A stretch of 64,000 nucleotides of DNA, taken from contig CM031557.1 of assembly GCA_018466975.1 (NCBI GenBank), forward strand, positions 1,984,001-2,048,000, given 5' to 3'. Of the stretch, positions 43,740 to 54,077 are shown piece after piece. Position numbers and translations under genes: made by a program. A model generated the notes under the pieces. The model did no database searches, had not been told where the DNA came from, and worked only from the letters and a program-made list of their open reading frames with translations. This stretch comes from Sparassis latifolia. Its lineage: Eukaryota; Basidiomycota; Agaricomycetes; Polyporales; Sparassidaceae. Numbering within the stretch: position 1 is the stretch's first letter; each line of letters begins with the position of its first letter.

Positions 43740-44936
43740 GTCAAGACTGAAACCAGTGCTGTTGTGGCCGCCCAGGTAGCTCCAGAACCTCCTCTCATCC
43801 CAAGCCTGCCCGCCGTACTCGGCATACTGAATGCCATGATCGCGGCCCCACCGGAGACTCCCCAAGTCAATGCTACCAGACGACCCATTCCCTTGGCACC
43901 CCAAACAATTCGCATCAGACCCATGCTAACCGCATTCACCTCTGTGCGCATCACCTGGGCTAGAGCACACATGTCCCCCATTATGACCTCCCCCGGTCTT
44001 CCTCTTGCCACAATCGCAGAGGACACTGGTGAAGTCACGGTCGCAGCTGCAGCAAAAAAAGAGGCACCTGCCACCGAAGTCGACTCACAGGTCAAACTTA
44101 CCCCCAGTGAACTGAACCAGTCTTTGCTCTGGTCTCGGTCCATATTCTCAGTGTCAGCATGGATGTGGGGGAAACCATGAGGGGGACACGGTGTGATGTG
44201 CAAGGCGTTACCACATGCCGATCTAGGGACAAGAGGAGCGAAGTTCGCTATCTGCCCAAGCTGCTGTAGGAGCGTATCTGTTGACTTGTCTGCTGCTCAC
44301 TGTGGTGCACATGGAGTGGGGGAGCCAGAAGGAATAGATGAGAGTGAGGAGCTGGGTGGCCCCATGGCACCCAAGGGCGGGCGAGCAAGTGACAGAAGGC
44401 GTGAGATGCAGCCTAGATCCATGAGGGGGTGGCGGGTGATCACGTTCGACCTTCCGGTAGCAGCGGTTCTAACAGTGGTGCTGGGAGCAGGGTGCATAGT
44501 TGTCTGCATTTCGTTTGAGGGTTCCGGGGATAGCAGGAAAGGGGTACTTGGGCAAAGATTTTCGACACGTGCAGCAAGGGGATCTTCATTCTCCACATCG
44601 GAGGTGGGTTCGCAAGGGCACTTTATGGACGAGCGGGGCAGGACAAAGGGGTCTGCATACATATCGTCATCGTCGCTCGCATCATCATTGGTGCCATGAC
44701 CGGTGACGTCGGATCCACCGTCGTCATCACTAGCCTCTGAGGCCGCAGTCATGGTGTTATGTGGGGGTTTAGGGTGTGTTATGATGTGTATGGGGGGGTG
44801 GACATCCCTCCACGAAGGGAAGTTCTCCATACATTTTCCAGTAGAGTTCATCCTCGTCCATCTCACACCGCCTTCTTCACATGCACCATCATCGTCATTT
44901 TTGAAATGAGAGTGGCAAACATCGCGATGCAACTGG
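43740..44936. other. Segment between the two inverted MITEs, with reversed strand composition
   Basis: From 43,740 to about 44,185 the plus strand is C-rich and reads an open Ala/Pro/Thr-rich frame. From about 44,190 to 44,900 the plus strand becomes G-rich, and the minus strand instead is open, starting MTAASEASDDDGGSDVTGHG at 44,752 and running Asp-rich then Pro/Ser-rich. This looks like two retrotransposon ORF1-like pieces placed tail to tail. No catalytic domain is present. Function not assigned. Confidence 0.4.
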
Positions 44937-45343
44937 TAGTGCAGAGCAGGGGTATACCTCTGGGTACTTTGAGGCATACCCCTACCCTTACCCTCCAAGG
45001 GTACATACCCTTGACCAGGGGTAAGGGTATGGGTAAGGGTACCAAACCCTAAGGGTATACCCCTCAATCTTTGCCCTTATTTGAGGAAATAACATTATAT
45101 ATATTAAGTCTGAGGTTTGTACCAGTTTTCTTTTCTCTTTAAAGCTTGCATAAACATGATTTAAGTTGTACTCAGACTGTACATACTCTATATTCACCCT
45201 GTAGTTACTATCTACATCATATATACTATAGGTAGTGATACCCTCCAAGGGTACAAGGGTTTGAAAATCCATACCCCTACCCTTACCCTTTGATACCCTT
45301 ACCCTTGACCCTTGAGGGTTATCCATACCCTTGCTCTGCACTA
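44937..45343 (-). mobile_element. 407-bp hAT-like MITE, copy 2 (inverted)
   Basis: Bounded by TIRs TAGTGCAGAGCA and TGCTCTGCACTA, and by a perfect 8-bp target duplication GCAACTGG at 44,929-44,936 and 45,344-45,351. Removing the element and one duplication restores a continuous reading frame through IAMQLAAITNITSIAQFYG, showing insertion into retrotransposon coding DNA. It lies in the opposite orientation to copy 1. Confidence 0.85.
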
Positions 45344-45351
45344 GCAACTGG

Positions 45352-46172
45352 CAGCGATCACGAACATCACCTCTATTGCCCAATTTTACGGTTCCCCTAA
45401 CCCACGTGTTGGCACTCCCACCCCGGCCTCTCCCCTCACCAGCAACCCCAACCTAGCGCCACTGGGTTTCCTTCTCTACCAGATCTCAGATGAGATGAAG
45501 CACCGAATGCTCGACCAATTTTGCATCTCAATGCTCAGTCTTACCATCTTTGTCTATGACCTCGCTTGGGAACTCCCCCGCTACATCTGTGCTTTCTCAG
45601 GCTTCATGACGATGGATGAATCCGAACTCCTCGACATAATGGACATGCATCTCCATGAAGACGAATCCATTGAGATGCTACTAGATATCATCGGCCACAA
45701 TGAGAATGATGCCGCGCGCGAGGAAGAAATCCTCCAGTCCCTGGAGATATCTATTCTTGACCTACACAGCACCAGCAGTTTTCCCGCGCCAGCAGTCAAT
45801 GTATATATGACCCCGCCAAACAATGAGCTCAGCAACTGGCTCAAGTGGCGTGACTTTGTCTTTCGTAAGGTCTACTCCACGACCTTCTCTGGCTGCAGCA
45901 TCAGCCACCCAGGCTTCAAATGCACTGGCTGCCATGATGTGGACCACCCTCGTGGCCTGTGCCCTTTCAAGCACATCCCTGGATGACTGGGACCTGTCCT
46001 TGCGAACAGCAGAAATGGCAGAGGTCCCGGCCCTGCCCCCAGCCCAGGCGGTGCCCCCATCGGCCTCAAAAGGCCTAACTATAATAGATTCCTCCAGTCT
46101 AACGTGTGCAGCCATGGTCGCAGAAGCCACGGTCACCTTGGCACATGGCTCCACCCCAGGAAATCATACATA
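45352..46172 (+). pseudogene. Retrotransposon ORF1 remnant with CCHC zinc knuckle
   Basis: The frame opens to the left of the MITE and continues through QISDEMKHRMLDQF, an acidic helix-rich part (DESELLDIMDMHLHEDESIE) and LSNWLKWRDFVFRKVYS. It ends with FKCTGCHDVDHPRGLCPF, an exact C-x2-C-x4-H-x4-C zinc knuckle as in nucleic-acid-binding ORF1/Gag-like proteins. After position 45,986 the frame is interrupted, with an Ala/Pro-rich continuation in another frame to about 46,172. It probably supplied RNA packaging for the LINE. Confidence 0.65.
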
Positions 46173-46175
46173 AGT

Positions 46176-46655
46176 CATATAGTAATCTGCGTCTCACACG
46201 CCCCACACATCCAGTCATTACCTATATTTACTTATCACCCACGATCCTTACAATGACGCCACCATGACATACCCACCCTCTCCTCGCAGTAGCTACTTCA
46301 TGTACACCGCTGAGGACTTATACCCAGGAATATCATGCCTTGTCACACATGCTTTGACCCTACTAACAAACCTTTAACCCCGCGTCGTTCACATATTGTG
46401 GCATGTACGTGATGCATCCGCCTTCCACTATACGACCCAAATACAGTGACCATCTCGATGGGACAGGAAAGTTGTCATAGCTCCCACTGTACCCTAGGTA
46501 CCGCAAAAACGGTGGCCTATTTAGGCCCTGACGTTCCATGCCGAGAGGCTCAAGTCCTGCCTGAACTGTGCTTTCCTCTGCACCCAAGAAGACCCCTAGT
46601 ATGGCTCTGACATAGTCACCTGTAGTGCCCGGGCACGGTGTTCCTCCTGGGATGA
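46176..46655. other. Inter-ORF retrotransposon DNA
   Basis: Spacer between ORF1 and ORF2 remnants; C-rich on the plus strand. A minus-strand open frame here (46,363-46,959) is judged a shadow. Confidence 0.4.
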
Positions 46656-47938
46656 TTGTTGTATCCCCAGGCTTGTACTGCAATGACTGCCCACACACAA
46701 ACCCCCACCCCTTCAGTTGAAAGTAACAGTCATGGTATGCGCCTCCACCAGCCCAGAGGAGACTACTCTTCCCCCGCCAGAAATGTCCCTGAGGATGGGC
46801 CAGTGGAGATTGGTGGCGGGGACTGCCTCTTCCCTTCTGAACCCCCTCATCCTGCGACAAACATCGCAACCACAATAAACGCCACATCAGGCGCTGCCCA
46901 CACCTGGGCAAAAAAGAATCATAAGAAAAAATCCAAAAAAAGAAATGATAAAAACACAAAAGCCTCCCTATGCATCACCTCGCTAAACATCCATGGCAGG
47001 GGCTCCTCCACCCCAGATGCACTGACCAACAAATGGTCGGCCATAAACCAGCTACTCAGAGAAAGAAAAATTGGTGTCCTCGCTGTTCAAGAGACACACC
47101 TCGATGATGAACACACTGAACGTCTACACCCAATGTTCGGAAAGTGCTTACTCATCCTCTCCTCCCCATCCCCTAATGCAACCAGTGCACAAGGACTTGC
47201 CTTCGTGCTAAACAAGGAAATCACTAACACCGATGATGCCCATGTCACTGAAATCATACCTGGACGCGCTCTCCTCCTCACCCTACAATGTTCGGAAAGT
47301 GCTTACTCATCCTTTCCTCCCCATTCCCTAATGCAACCAGTGCACAAGGAGTCGCCTTCATGCTAAACAAGGAAATCACTAACACCGATGACGCCCACGT
47401 CACCGAAATCATATCTGAATGTGCTCTCCTCCTCACCCTACCCTGGCACTCTACCCTCACTGTATGCATACTAGCGGTCTATGCCCCAAACTCGGCAACC
47501 GACAACGAAACCTTCTGGTGACAAATAAACCAAAAATGGAATGACCTCCACCTCCCCAACCCAGACGTCATGCTAAGTGATTTCAACATTGTCGAAGATG
47601 CTATAAATAGATTACCCTGCCACTTCGACATGCCGGCCGCTGTAGCCACCCTCACCGACCTTCAAACTTGCTTCCATCAGTCCGACGGCTGAAGGACCAC
47701 CTTTGCAGACTCAAAGGCCTTCTCTCACCTGCAAAGCGGTCCCGGAAGCTGCTCATGCATTGACCGGATCTACGCGTCAGAACAAGTTGTGAGTATCGCA
47801 ATCGACTGGCACATTGAAGAAACAGGAGTCACCACTGATCATAAAATAGTCTCTATGAAGCTCATCGATCAAAAGGCGCCCTTCATAGGACCAGGAAGAT
47901 GGACCATACCCCTATTCCTCCTCCACGACAGTAAGTTT
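46656..47938 (+). pseudogene. LINE ORF2: AP-endonuclease (EEP) domain, broken
   Basis: The frame reads SLCITSLNIHGRGS and IGVLAVQETHLDDEHT, with the catalytic Asn and Glu of the exonuclease-endonuclease-phosphatase fold. Further on VMLSDFNIVEDAINRLP and SCIDRIYAS supply later active-site motifs. This domain nicks target DNA to prime reverse transcription. A 155-bp tandem duplication (47,131-47,440) shifts the frame, and TGA stops lie at 47,519 and 47,690 where Arg or Trp would fit. The domain ends at the nested element inserted at 47,952. Confidence 0.75.
47131..47440 (+). repeat. 155-bp tandem duplication within ORF2
   Basis: CAATGTTCGGAAAGTGCTTA occurs at 47,131 and again at 47,286, and the following 130 bases match with scattered transitions. 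Because 155 is not a multiple of three the duplication shifts the reading frame. Confidence 0.85.
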
Positions 47939-48140
47939 GCAGCCAGTGATGTCAGTTATTGAGGATAATCTTTAGTGCCAATAAGCACAGAAAAAGGATT
48001 AACTTCCCCCTAACTAAGCAGTCCATATGGATAATCTCAAACTGGAGGATCATCTTTTTTGGATTATCTTAGAAGAATTTTAAAGATAATCCTAAGGATT
48101 ATCTGAGTTTAAAAGATATTTTTTAACTTGCCACCAGCCA

Positions 48141-48222
48141 GGGTTAAACCCTCAACCTCAAGAGATGGTCACATGATCACCCGACACTGGACACTTTAGC
48201 CACTACACCATATGTGCTTGCA
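48141..48222 (-). ncRNA. tRNA-like sequence in left arm of element A
   Basis: On the minus strand an A-box-like TGGTGTAGTGG (48,210-48,200) is followed, about 50 bases on, by a B-box-like GGTTTAACCC (about 48,160-48,151). This spacing is that of an internal Pol III promoter. The cloverleaf is incomplete, so this is a tRNA-derived or SINE-like sequence rather than a working tRNA. Confidence 0.45.
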
Positions 48223-48639
48223 AATTTACACTCATATGTGATATATATAAGAGATTTTGCTAAAGGAACTTAGGCAAATTTTGTCTACATGAGCATGACT
48301 GAGTGGAACACAAGGCAAAGCTTTGTTTATAATAACATCTTTATTACATACTTTATAATTCAATCACATTGTTATCTGATCTTCATCAAAAAGACTGTGA
48401 TTATCAATTTCAAGTTCAGAGAATGAATCTTTAACAGTATCTATAAGATGAACAGTAGTTTAGAATATATGCAAAATTAATGTATAGGTATTGTACTATA
48501 AACAACAGTATAGACTGTATGAAATGCCACTATAACATTCTTTGTCTTGTGTTCCACTCAGTCATGCTCATGTAGACAAAATTTGCCTAAGTTCCTTTAG
48601 CAAAATCTCTTATATATATCACATATGAGTGTAAATTTG

Positions 48640-48732
48640 CAAGCACATATGGTGTAGTGGCTAAAGTGTCCAGTGTCGGGTGATCATGTGACCATCTCTT
48701 GAGGTTGAGGGTTTAACCCTGACTGGTGGCAA
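48640..48732 (+). ncRNA. tRNA-like sequence in right arm of element A
   Basis: Mirror copy of the left-arm sequence: A-box-like TGGTGTAGTGG at 48,650-48,660 and B-box-like GGTTTAACCC at 48,710-48,719. The two arms would be transcribed outward-in toward each terminus. Acceptor-stem pairing is poor. Confidence 0.45.
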
Positions 48733-48928
48733 GTTAAAAAATATCTTTTAAACTCAGATAATCCTTTGGATAATCCTTAGGATTATCTTTAAAATTCTTC
48801 TAAGATAATCCAAAAAAGATGATCCTCCAGTTTGAGATTATCCATATGGACTGCTTAGTTAGGGGGAAGTTAATCCTTTTTCTGTGCTTATTGGCACTAA
48901 AGATTATCCTCAATAACTGACAATGATG

Positions 48929-50345
48929 TTGCAGCTGAGTGCAATATCCTTGGACGCAAACTCTGCCAAAACATACAGGACAGCCTGTTAACCCGATCTC
49001 CATCCCATAACCCTCAAACACTGTTTAAAGCCTTCAAAGATGCCATTCTTATCTTCGCAAGAAAACGTGCTAAAGTAGCCATCCCAACGCTACAACAAAG
49101 AATCGACACTCTTCAAATACACCTCGACCTCATGCTAAATACAGAAGACATTGCTGAAAACACTGAACTCCAGCTCTCCGTGGCACTACTCCAAAAACAA
49201 ATCACTGACCTAGAACTAGAATGACACAAAACTGCACACACCTCCACAAAGGCACAACACTGCCTGGAAGCTGAAATACCAAGCAAATACTGGTCCAACC
49301 TTAGCAAAGCTCGTAAACCTCGCGACCCAATCTTCTTCCTACACCACCCACACTTTGACCCTCCTATGTACGAATCCTGCTCCGACAAAATGGCTGAACT
49401 AGCACGTGACTACCATGACAGCATCCAACACGATGAGCACCCTCCATCCCCCTCAGACTGCCAAAGCACAAAAGCGGGCCTGACCACCTTCAACATCGTA
49501 AGCACCCTCACTTCCATATGCAACAACGTCCAAACCTTTGGCGTCTCCCCAGAAACCCACTTTGTGGACAAATGGCTATGCCCATTATACAAGAAAAAAG
49601 ACAAATGTGATATAGCAAACTACTGCCCCATCACCCTACTGAACACCAATTACAAAATCTTCACCAAGGCCCTATCAATCTGCCTCTCCCTGGTTGCATC
49701 ATCCACATGGACCAGGCTGGTTTCCTCCCGAGATGAAACATACTAGACCAGATACAACTGTCACAACTCATGATTAACCACGCAGAAGCCACCGAAGAAA
49801 ACGGAATCATTGTAGCGCTAGACCAAGAAAAAGTGTATGATCGCATAAACCATGATTATCTATGGCAGACTCTAACACGCCAACAGATTCCTGAACCCTC
49901 CCCTTTCCATGTCACAAGAGGAGTCCGACAAGGTTACCCCCTATCCTGCCTACTCTTCAACCTTGCAATCGAACCCCTTGCGTACATGCTCCTCTCCTCT
50001 ACACTGCAATGTTTTAAAGTCTCTGGTCTTCCACAACAAATTATAACAACACTCTTCGCAGATGACACAACAACCTACCCCTCAGAGCACGACAATTTTG
50101 CATTCCTCCAAATCATTCTTGATACCTGGTGCATGGCGTCCTCCGCATGCTTTAACACCTCAAAAACCGAAATCATCCCGATCAGAAATACTGCACCTCC
50201 CTCCTCTCAACCCGGAAAACATCACCCTTCATGCCACCGCTCCCACCCTCCATACACATCACCGAAGACGGCGAGCCGATATGCATGCTTGGCGCATGGC
50301 TCGGGAACAACGTTGCCCAAACCACCCTGTGGGCAGCTGTAATCA
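48929..50345 (+). pseudogene. LINE ORF2: reverse transcriptase domain, broken
   Basis: After the nested insertion the frame continues AAECNILGRKLCQNIQ and then WLCPLYKKKDKCDIANYCPI. RT motif A reads VALDQEKVYDRINHDYL, motif B GVRQGYPLSCLLFN (usually GD where GY stands here), and motif C LFADDTTTY with the catalytic Asp pair. TGA stops at 49,222 and 49,734 and a frameshift between them break the frame. This polymerase copies the element RNA at the nicked target. Confidence 0.82.
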
Positions 50346-51245
50346 AAAAAATCACCAAGGCCCTCCACTAATGGTGTGTATGCCACTCTACCCTTCGCGG
50401 GCGATCCCTAATAGTCCAAATAATTGTAGGCAGAATGAGCCAATACCTTACCACCGCCCAGGGGATGCCTCGACACATCGAAGAACAACTAACTAAACTC
50501 ACCCGCGCCTTTATGTGGGGTGATAACATCTCCCTCACGATAGGAATAGACACTCTATACCTTCCCATCTCTCTCGGCGGACTGGGTCTCCTCAACCTCA
50601 GAAGTAGAAATGAGGCAATTGATCTCACCCGCCTCGGCCATTTTCTCACGCTCTCACCATCTCGCCCTAAATGGGCGTACGTCGCCGACATACTCATAAG
50701 CGAAAATGTCACCAAAGCAACTGGATGAATTTGCCGCTCCTCCCAACTGAATCTCTTCCTCCAAACATGTCACATCGCCCTCCACTCTGGCTCTAATCTA
50801 CCCACAATCATCCGAACGATGCTCAAAACAGGGAAAATCTTCAATGTCACCTTTGAAACCCTCAAACTATCTCAATTACTAAAAAAAAAACTCCTGATGT
50901 GGTACCATCTTGGGGCCAAGCCAGGCTTGAACACTCTCAACAATGTCCCCTCCTCAGACTGCCTCCGCAATGCTCACTCGGCTACCACTGTCGGAGACCT
51001 CATATGTATCACCAAATGCACCAAACACACACACTTAACCTCACGCCACCTCCCCCGAAAAAACTGCTGATGCAAATACTGCACCCTCGACTGCTCCAAT
51101 GGATGCGAAAACCCCAACAAATGCTCCAAAGCAGCTCTGAAACTGCTACTCTTCATTGACAATAAATGGGACCCATCTCACTCTCCTCCTCCTGATGACC
51201 TTACTCTCACCTGCCACCAGAAACACAACAACCACACCGCTCAGA
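50346..51245 (+). pseudogene. LINE ORF2: thumb/linker region, fragmented
   Basis: The frame QYLTTAQGMPRHIEEQLTKL, FMWGDNISLTIGIDTLYL and ISLGGLGLLNLRSRNEAIDL is the typical segment between RT and RNase H in LINE proteins. It is cut by TGA at about 50,726 and by further frame changes. Confidence 0.65.
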
Positions 51246-52674
51246 CAAACAATGACCAAATATTATTTAACCCGACTCTCATCGTACACGGACACCTCAC
51301 GAATGGTTTCTGCATCTTCACCAACCCCATGCTGCGCTCTGTCCAACCTGCATACCGACTTGGCCATGGACTACCTGAGGAAGCTCTCACTGTTTACACC
51401 GATGAATCTTGCATGTACAACAGCAAGGCCAATGCCCAAGCTGGTGCCGGTGTCTGGTTCGGCCACAACGACCCCCGAAATAAAGCTCTTCATCTCCCTG
51501 GCCCAGACCAGTCAAATCAGGCCAGTGAAATCATGGCCATTCTCGCTACTGCACAAGATGCCCCCCGCGTAGCCCCCCTGCACATAATTAGCGACTCAAA
51601 ATACGCAATTGATGGCTTAACAACAAAGCTCGAACAATGGGAGAACTGCGGCTGGCTGGGTATCTCTAATCAACACCTTTTCTGGGCCACCATCGCACAC
51701 CTCAGACAATAAACGGCCATCACTACCTTCCAATGGATTAAAGGCCATAACGTCAATGCCGGAAATGATGGCACCGATGCACTAGCCGATGCTGGTGCAC
51801 ATAAGCCCATCCCCAACGACCTAGACACCTCAATCCCACCCCTATTTGATCTTACTGGGGCTAAACTCTCCTCTCTTACCCAACATTTGGCCTACCAAGG
51901 TATCCAATCCACGAAACCCTCCCCATTCGACCTCCACACCACCATCAACCTTGACATTGCACGATATGCAGCCCAGAACACCTCAGACTCCCTCCCCATA
52001 GACGGAACTCTCTGGAAAGGAGTCAGATCTCAGGACATCTCACGCAACATCCAAGACTTCCTCTGGAAATCCATGCATGGAGCACACCATTGCAATCACT
52101 TCTGGGACCACATACCAGACTTTGAACACCGTGCCCTCTGCGAAATCTGCAATGAAGAAGAATCTCTCGAACATATCGTCTCTAAGTGCACTGCACTCGG
52201 CCAGTCCTCAGTCTGGACCCTCTGCGCAAAAATCTGGAGCCGCAAAAACCTCCCATGGCCAACCCCAACCCTGGGTCGCATGCTCAGCTGCAGCTGCATC
52301 TCCTTCACTGACCAAAATGGCCACCCCCGCCCCGGCGCAAGCCATCTCTATAGAATCCTCATGTCGGAAACTGCACACCTCATCTGGAAACTCCGATGCG
52401 AACAATGCATTGGGGACTGCAATGGGCCCAAAAACTCTCATACCGAGACCGAGATCACCAAAAGATGGTCTAAAGCCATCAATCTACACCTCAAACTGGA
52501 TCAACGCATGGCCACCCTTCGCCCCGGCCCACGAGCCTCATTAAAATCAACTGTCCTCTCCACCTGGAACGGCACTCTCAAAAATGAACAAAGCTTACCT
52601 GAAGACTGGATTCTCTCAGAGGTTTTAGTGGGTATAGACCCTCTCGAGCCCAACCTTTGGTCGGAGCAATGACA
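51246..52674 (+). pseudogene. LINE ORF2: RNase H domain and C-terminal zinc finger
   Basis: RNase H residues are in order: Asp in LTVYTDESCMYNS, Glu in NQASEIMAILATA, Asp in LHIISDSKYAIDGL, and the late Asp in WIKGHNVNAGNDGTDALADA, so all catalytic acids remain. A TAA at 51,710 splits the domain. The open C-terminal frame then carries LCEICNEEESLEHIVSKC, the C-x2-C-x7-H-x4-C finger found near the end of many LINE ORF2 proteins, and ends at TGA 52,670-52,672. Confidence 0.82.
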
Positions 52675-52832
52675 GAGATGTTGAGCCTCACACTACCCAC
52701 ACCTCGGGTGTGCGTAATTCTGCATTTTTCCTTTGGTGAAGTAATCTTGGGTGAAATTCCCATATCCAGTGGACTATGTGAGCAAACCTTGTTCATCTGC
52801 ACACAGTCACACCCTGACAGGGAACACTTCTC

Positions 52833-52848
52833 AAAAAAAAAAAAAAAA
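52833..52848 (+). other. Poly-A tail of the LINE
   Basis: Sixteen consecutive A residues about 160 bases after the ORF2 stop mark the retrotransposed 3' end. I could not identify the matching target duplication at the 5' side. Confidence 0.8.
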
Positions 52849-53716
52849 TGGCAAACTGTGTCATGTGACGGTGGTCTAAGCATGGAACTGCAGACCCCAG
52901 ATGTGCCATAATATGGCACTTCTGGTCCCGCCACACGCTGTCTTGCCAGATTGTCCACGGCATCTCAGAGAATGTTTCTCTAGCATATAGAATACTAGAC
53001 ACTATTTTTTCGGATTTTTCTCACTAGTGTTGAACAATTTGAACACATGCCAAGGTGTGGCACCAGCCAAATACATTCTGGCAATCCCAATTTTTGTGGG
53101 ACCTAAGTGGTCTACGTTTTAATTCCTAAACCTTTACAGTGTTGAAGTGCAATGTACGAGAGCATCCCTGAATAATTTTGAGGCAGTCGGTGCAGAGAAT
53201 CAAACTGTAGAAGAAAGTATGGCACTTCTAGGCCATATGGCATATCCGGGTCACTGATAGCATTATGCATAAGTCCATAGCACTGTGTGAGCATGGCAGA
53301 ACCCGCTAGCTTATTTGGAGAAGGTTGTTTGGTGGGGCGCTATGATGTTTTGACATTAGACACCACAAATTGCAGGTTACACAGATTTCAATTGTCGCCG
53401 TAGAGGCTACAGTTACGATGACTGAGGTACAAAGGAATCATTCTAGTTGGACCCTGGGTGTGATGAGAAACAGCCCCAAGCTGTGAGAATGAAATTTCAA
53501 TACAAAATTTGTATGGGACACCTAGAGTTAGGGTCCACTCCAGTAACAAAGTTACTTACTGCTCTGCTTACTTGTTTACAACTTGCATTCGGTCAGACTG
53601 TGAAATTTTTGTATTGAAAACTGGTGCGACTTGGCCAAACATTGCCCAACATAGCTGATAAGATCTTTATCTTATCTGTTTGCCCTCACAACTCACTCTT
53701 CTCACACTTTTCTTCA
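52849..53716. other. Unassigned AT-rich DNA
   Basis: About 870 bases with no open frame over 70 codons. Inverted motifs TTTCAATACAAAATTT (about 53,500) and AAATTTTTGTATTGAAA (about 53,605) suggest a further small hairpin. Confidence 0.35.
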
Positions 53717-54077
53717 CTAGGGGAGCTCAGACCAACTGCAGTGTCCGCTGCAGCTTTTGCTATGCTACAATTTTTGGCCGAGTTTGGGTTAGATAAGCAG
53801 TGACCATGTAGTGACCATGTGTGACATTGTTGTGATCTCATGCGTCGCATGGACCACGGGCTCTCTATGACTTGAATCTCATTACTATCATCTAAATAAT
53901 CACGGTGCAGATATATGCATTTATGACTTCACCATGGTATGAGCATCATGTCATGATGGTATCATGGATAATGCGAGTGTGACAACTGAACTGTATCACA
54001 TAATATCACATCTGCAGCGAAAACTGTAGTGTAGTGAGAGCTGCAGCGGACACTGCGATTGGTCTGAGCTCCTCTAC
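53717..54077. mobile_element. Small MITE with about 40-bp TIRs
   Basis: The left end GGGGAGCTCAGACCAACTGC plus AGTGTCCGCTGCAGC and the reverse complement of the right end GAGGAGCTCAGACCAATCGC plus AGTGTCCGCTGCAGC agree over about 40 bases. The 360-bp interior has no gene. No clear target duplication. Confidence 0.6.

Larger units (their letters stand above)
47952..48920. mobile_element. Long-TIR element A (969 bp) nested in the LINE
   Basis: The ends are TCAGTTATTGAGGATAATCT and its inverse. Inverted arms of about 370 bases each (47,952-48,325 and 48,550-48,920) flank an AT-rich centre of about 225 bases with no gene. An imperfect 8-bp duplication CAGTGATG/CAATGATG flanks it, and the interrupted ORF2 frame (KFAASDV then AAECNILGR) resumes across the insertion. 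Arms contain many GATAATC/GATTATC motifs and one tRNA-like sequence each. The 8-bp target duplication suggests a hAT-type mechanism. Confidence 0.85.
45352..52848 (+). mobile_element. Decayed non-LTR (LINE) retrotransposon, Tad-like domain order
   Basis: The plus strand carries, in order, a CCHC ORF1 remnant, an AP-endonuclease domain, a reverse transcriptase, RNase H and a terminal zinc finger, and ends in a 16-A tract at 52,833-52,848. EN-RT-RNase H is the arrangement of the fungal Tad-like group; membership is inferred. Several stops, a 155-bp internal duplication, at least one frameshift and a nested transposon insertion show it is inactive. The 5' end is uncertain and may extend left across the MITEs to about 40.8 kb. 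Confidence 0.82.

Noticed and set aside
43333..45343. AAGGGT runs as telomeric repeats
   Set aside because: The motif is AAGGGTA in mixed orientation within a bounded MITE, not a TTAGGG array.
46363..46959. 198-codon minus-strand frame
   Set aside because: Antisense to the LINE inter-ORF and endonuclease region; no recognisable domain.
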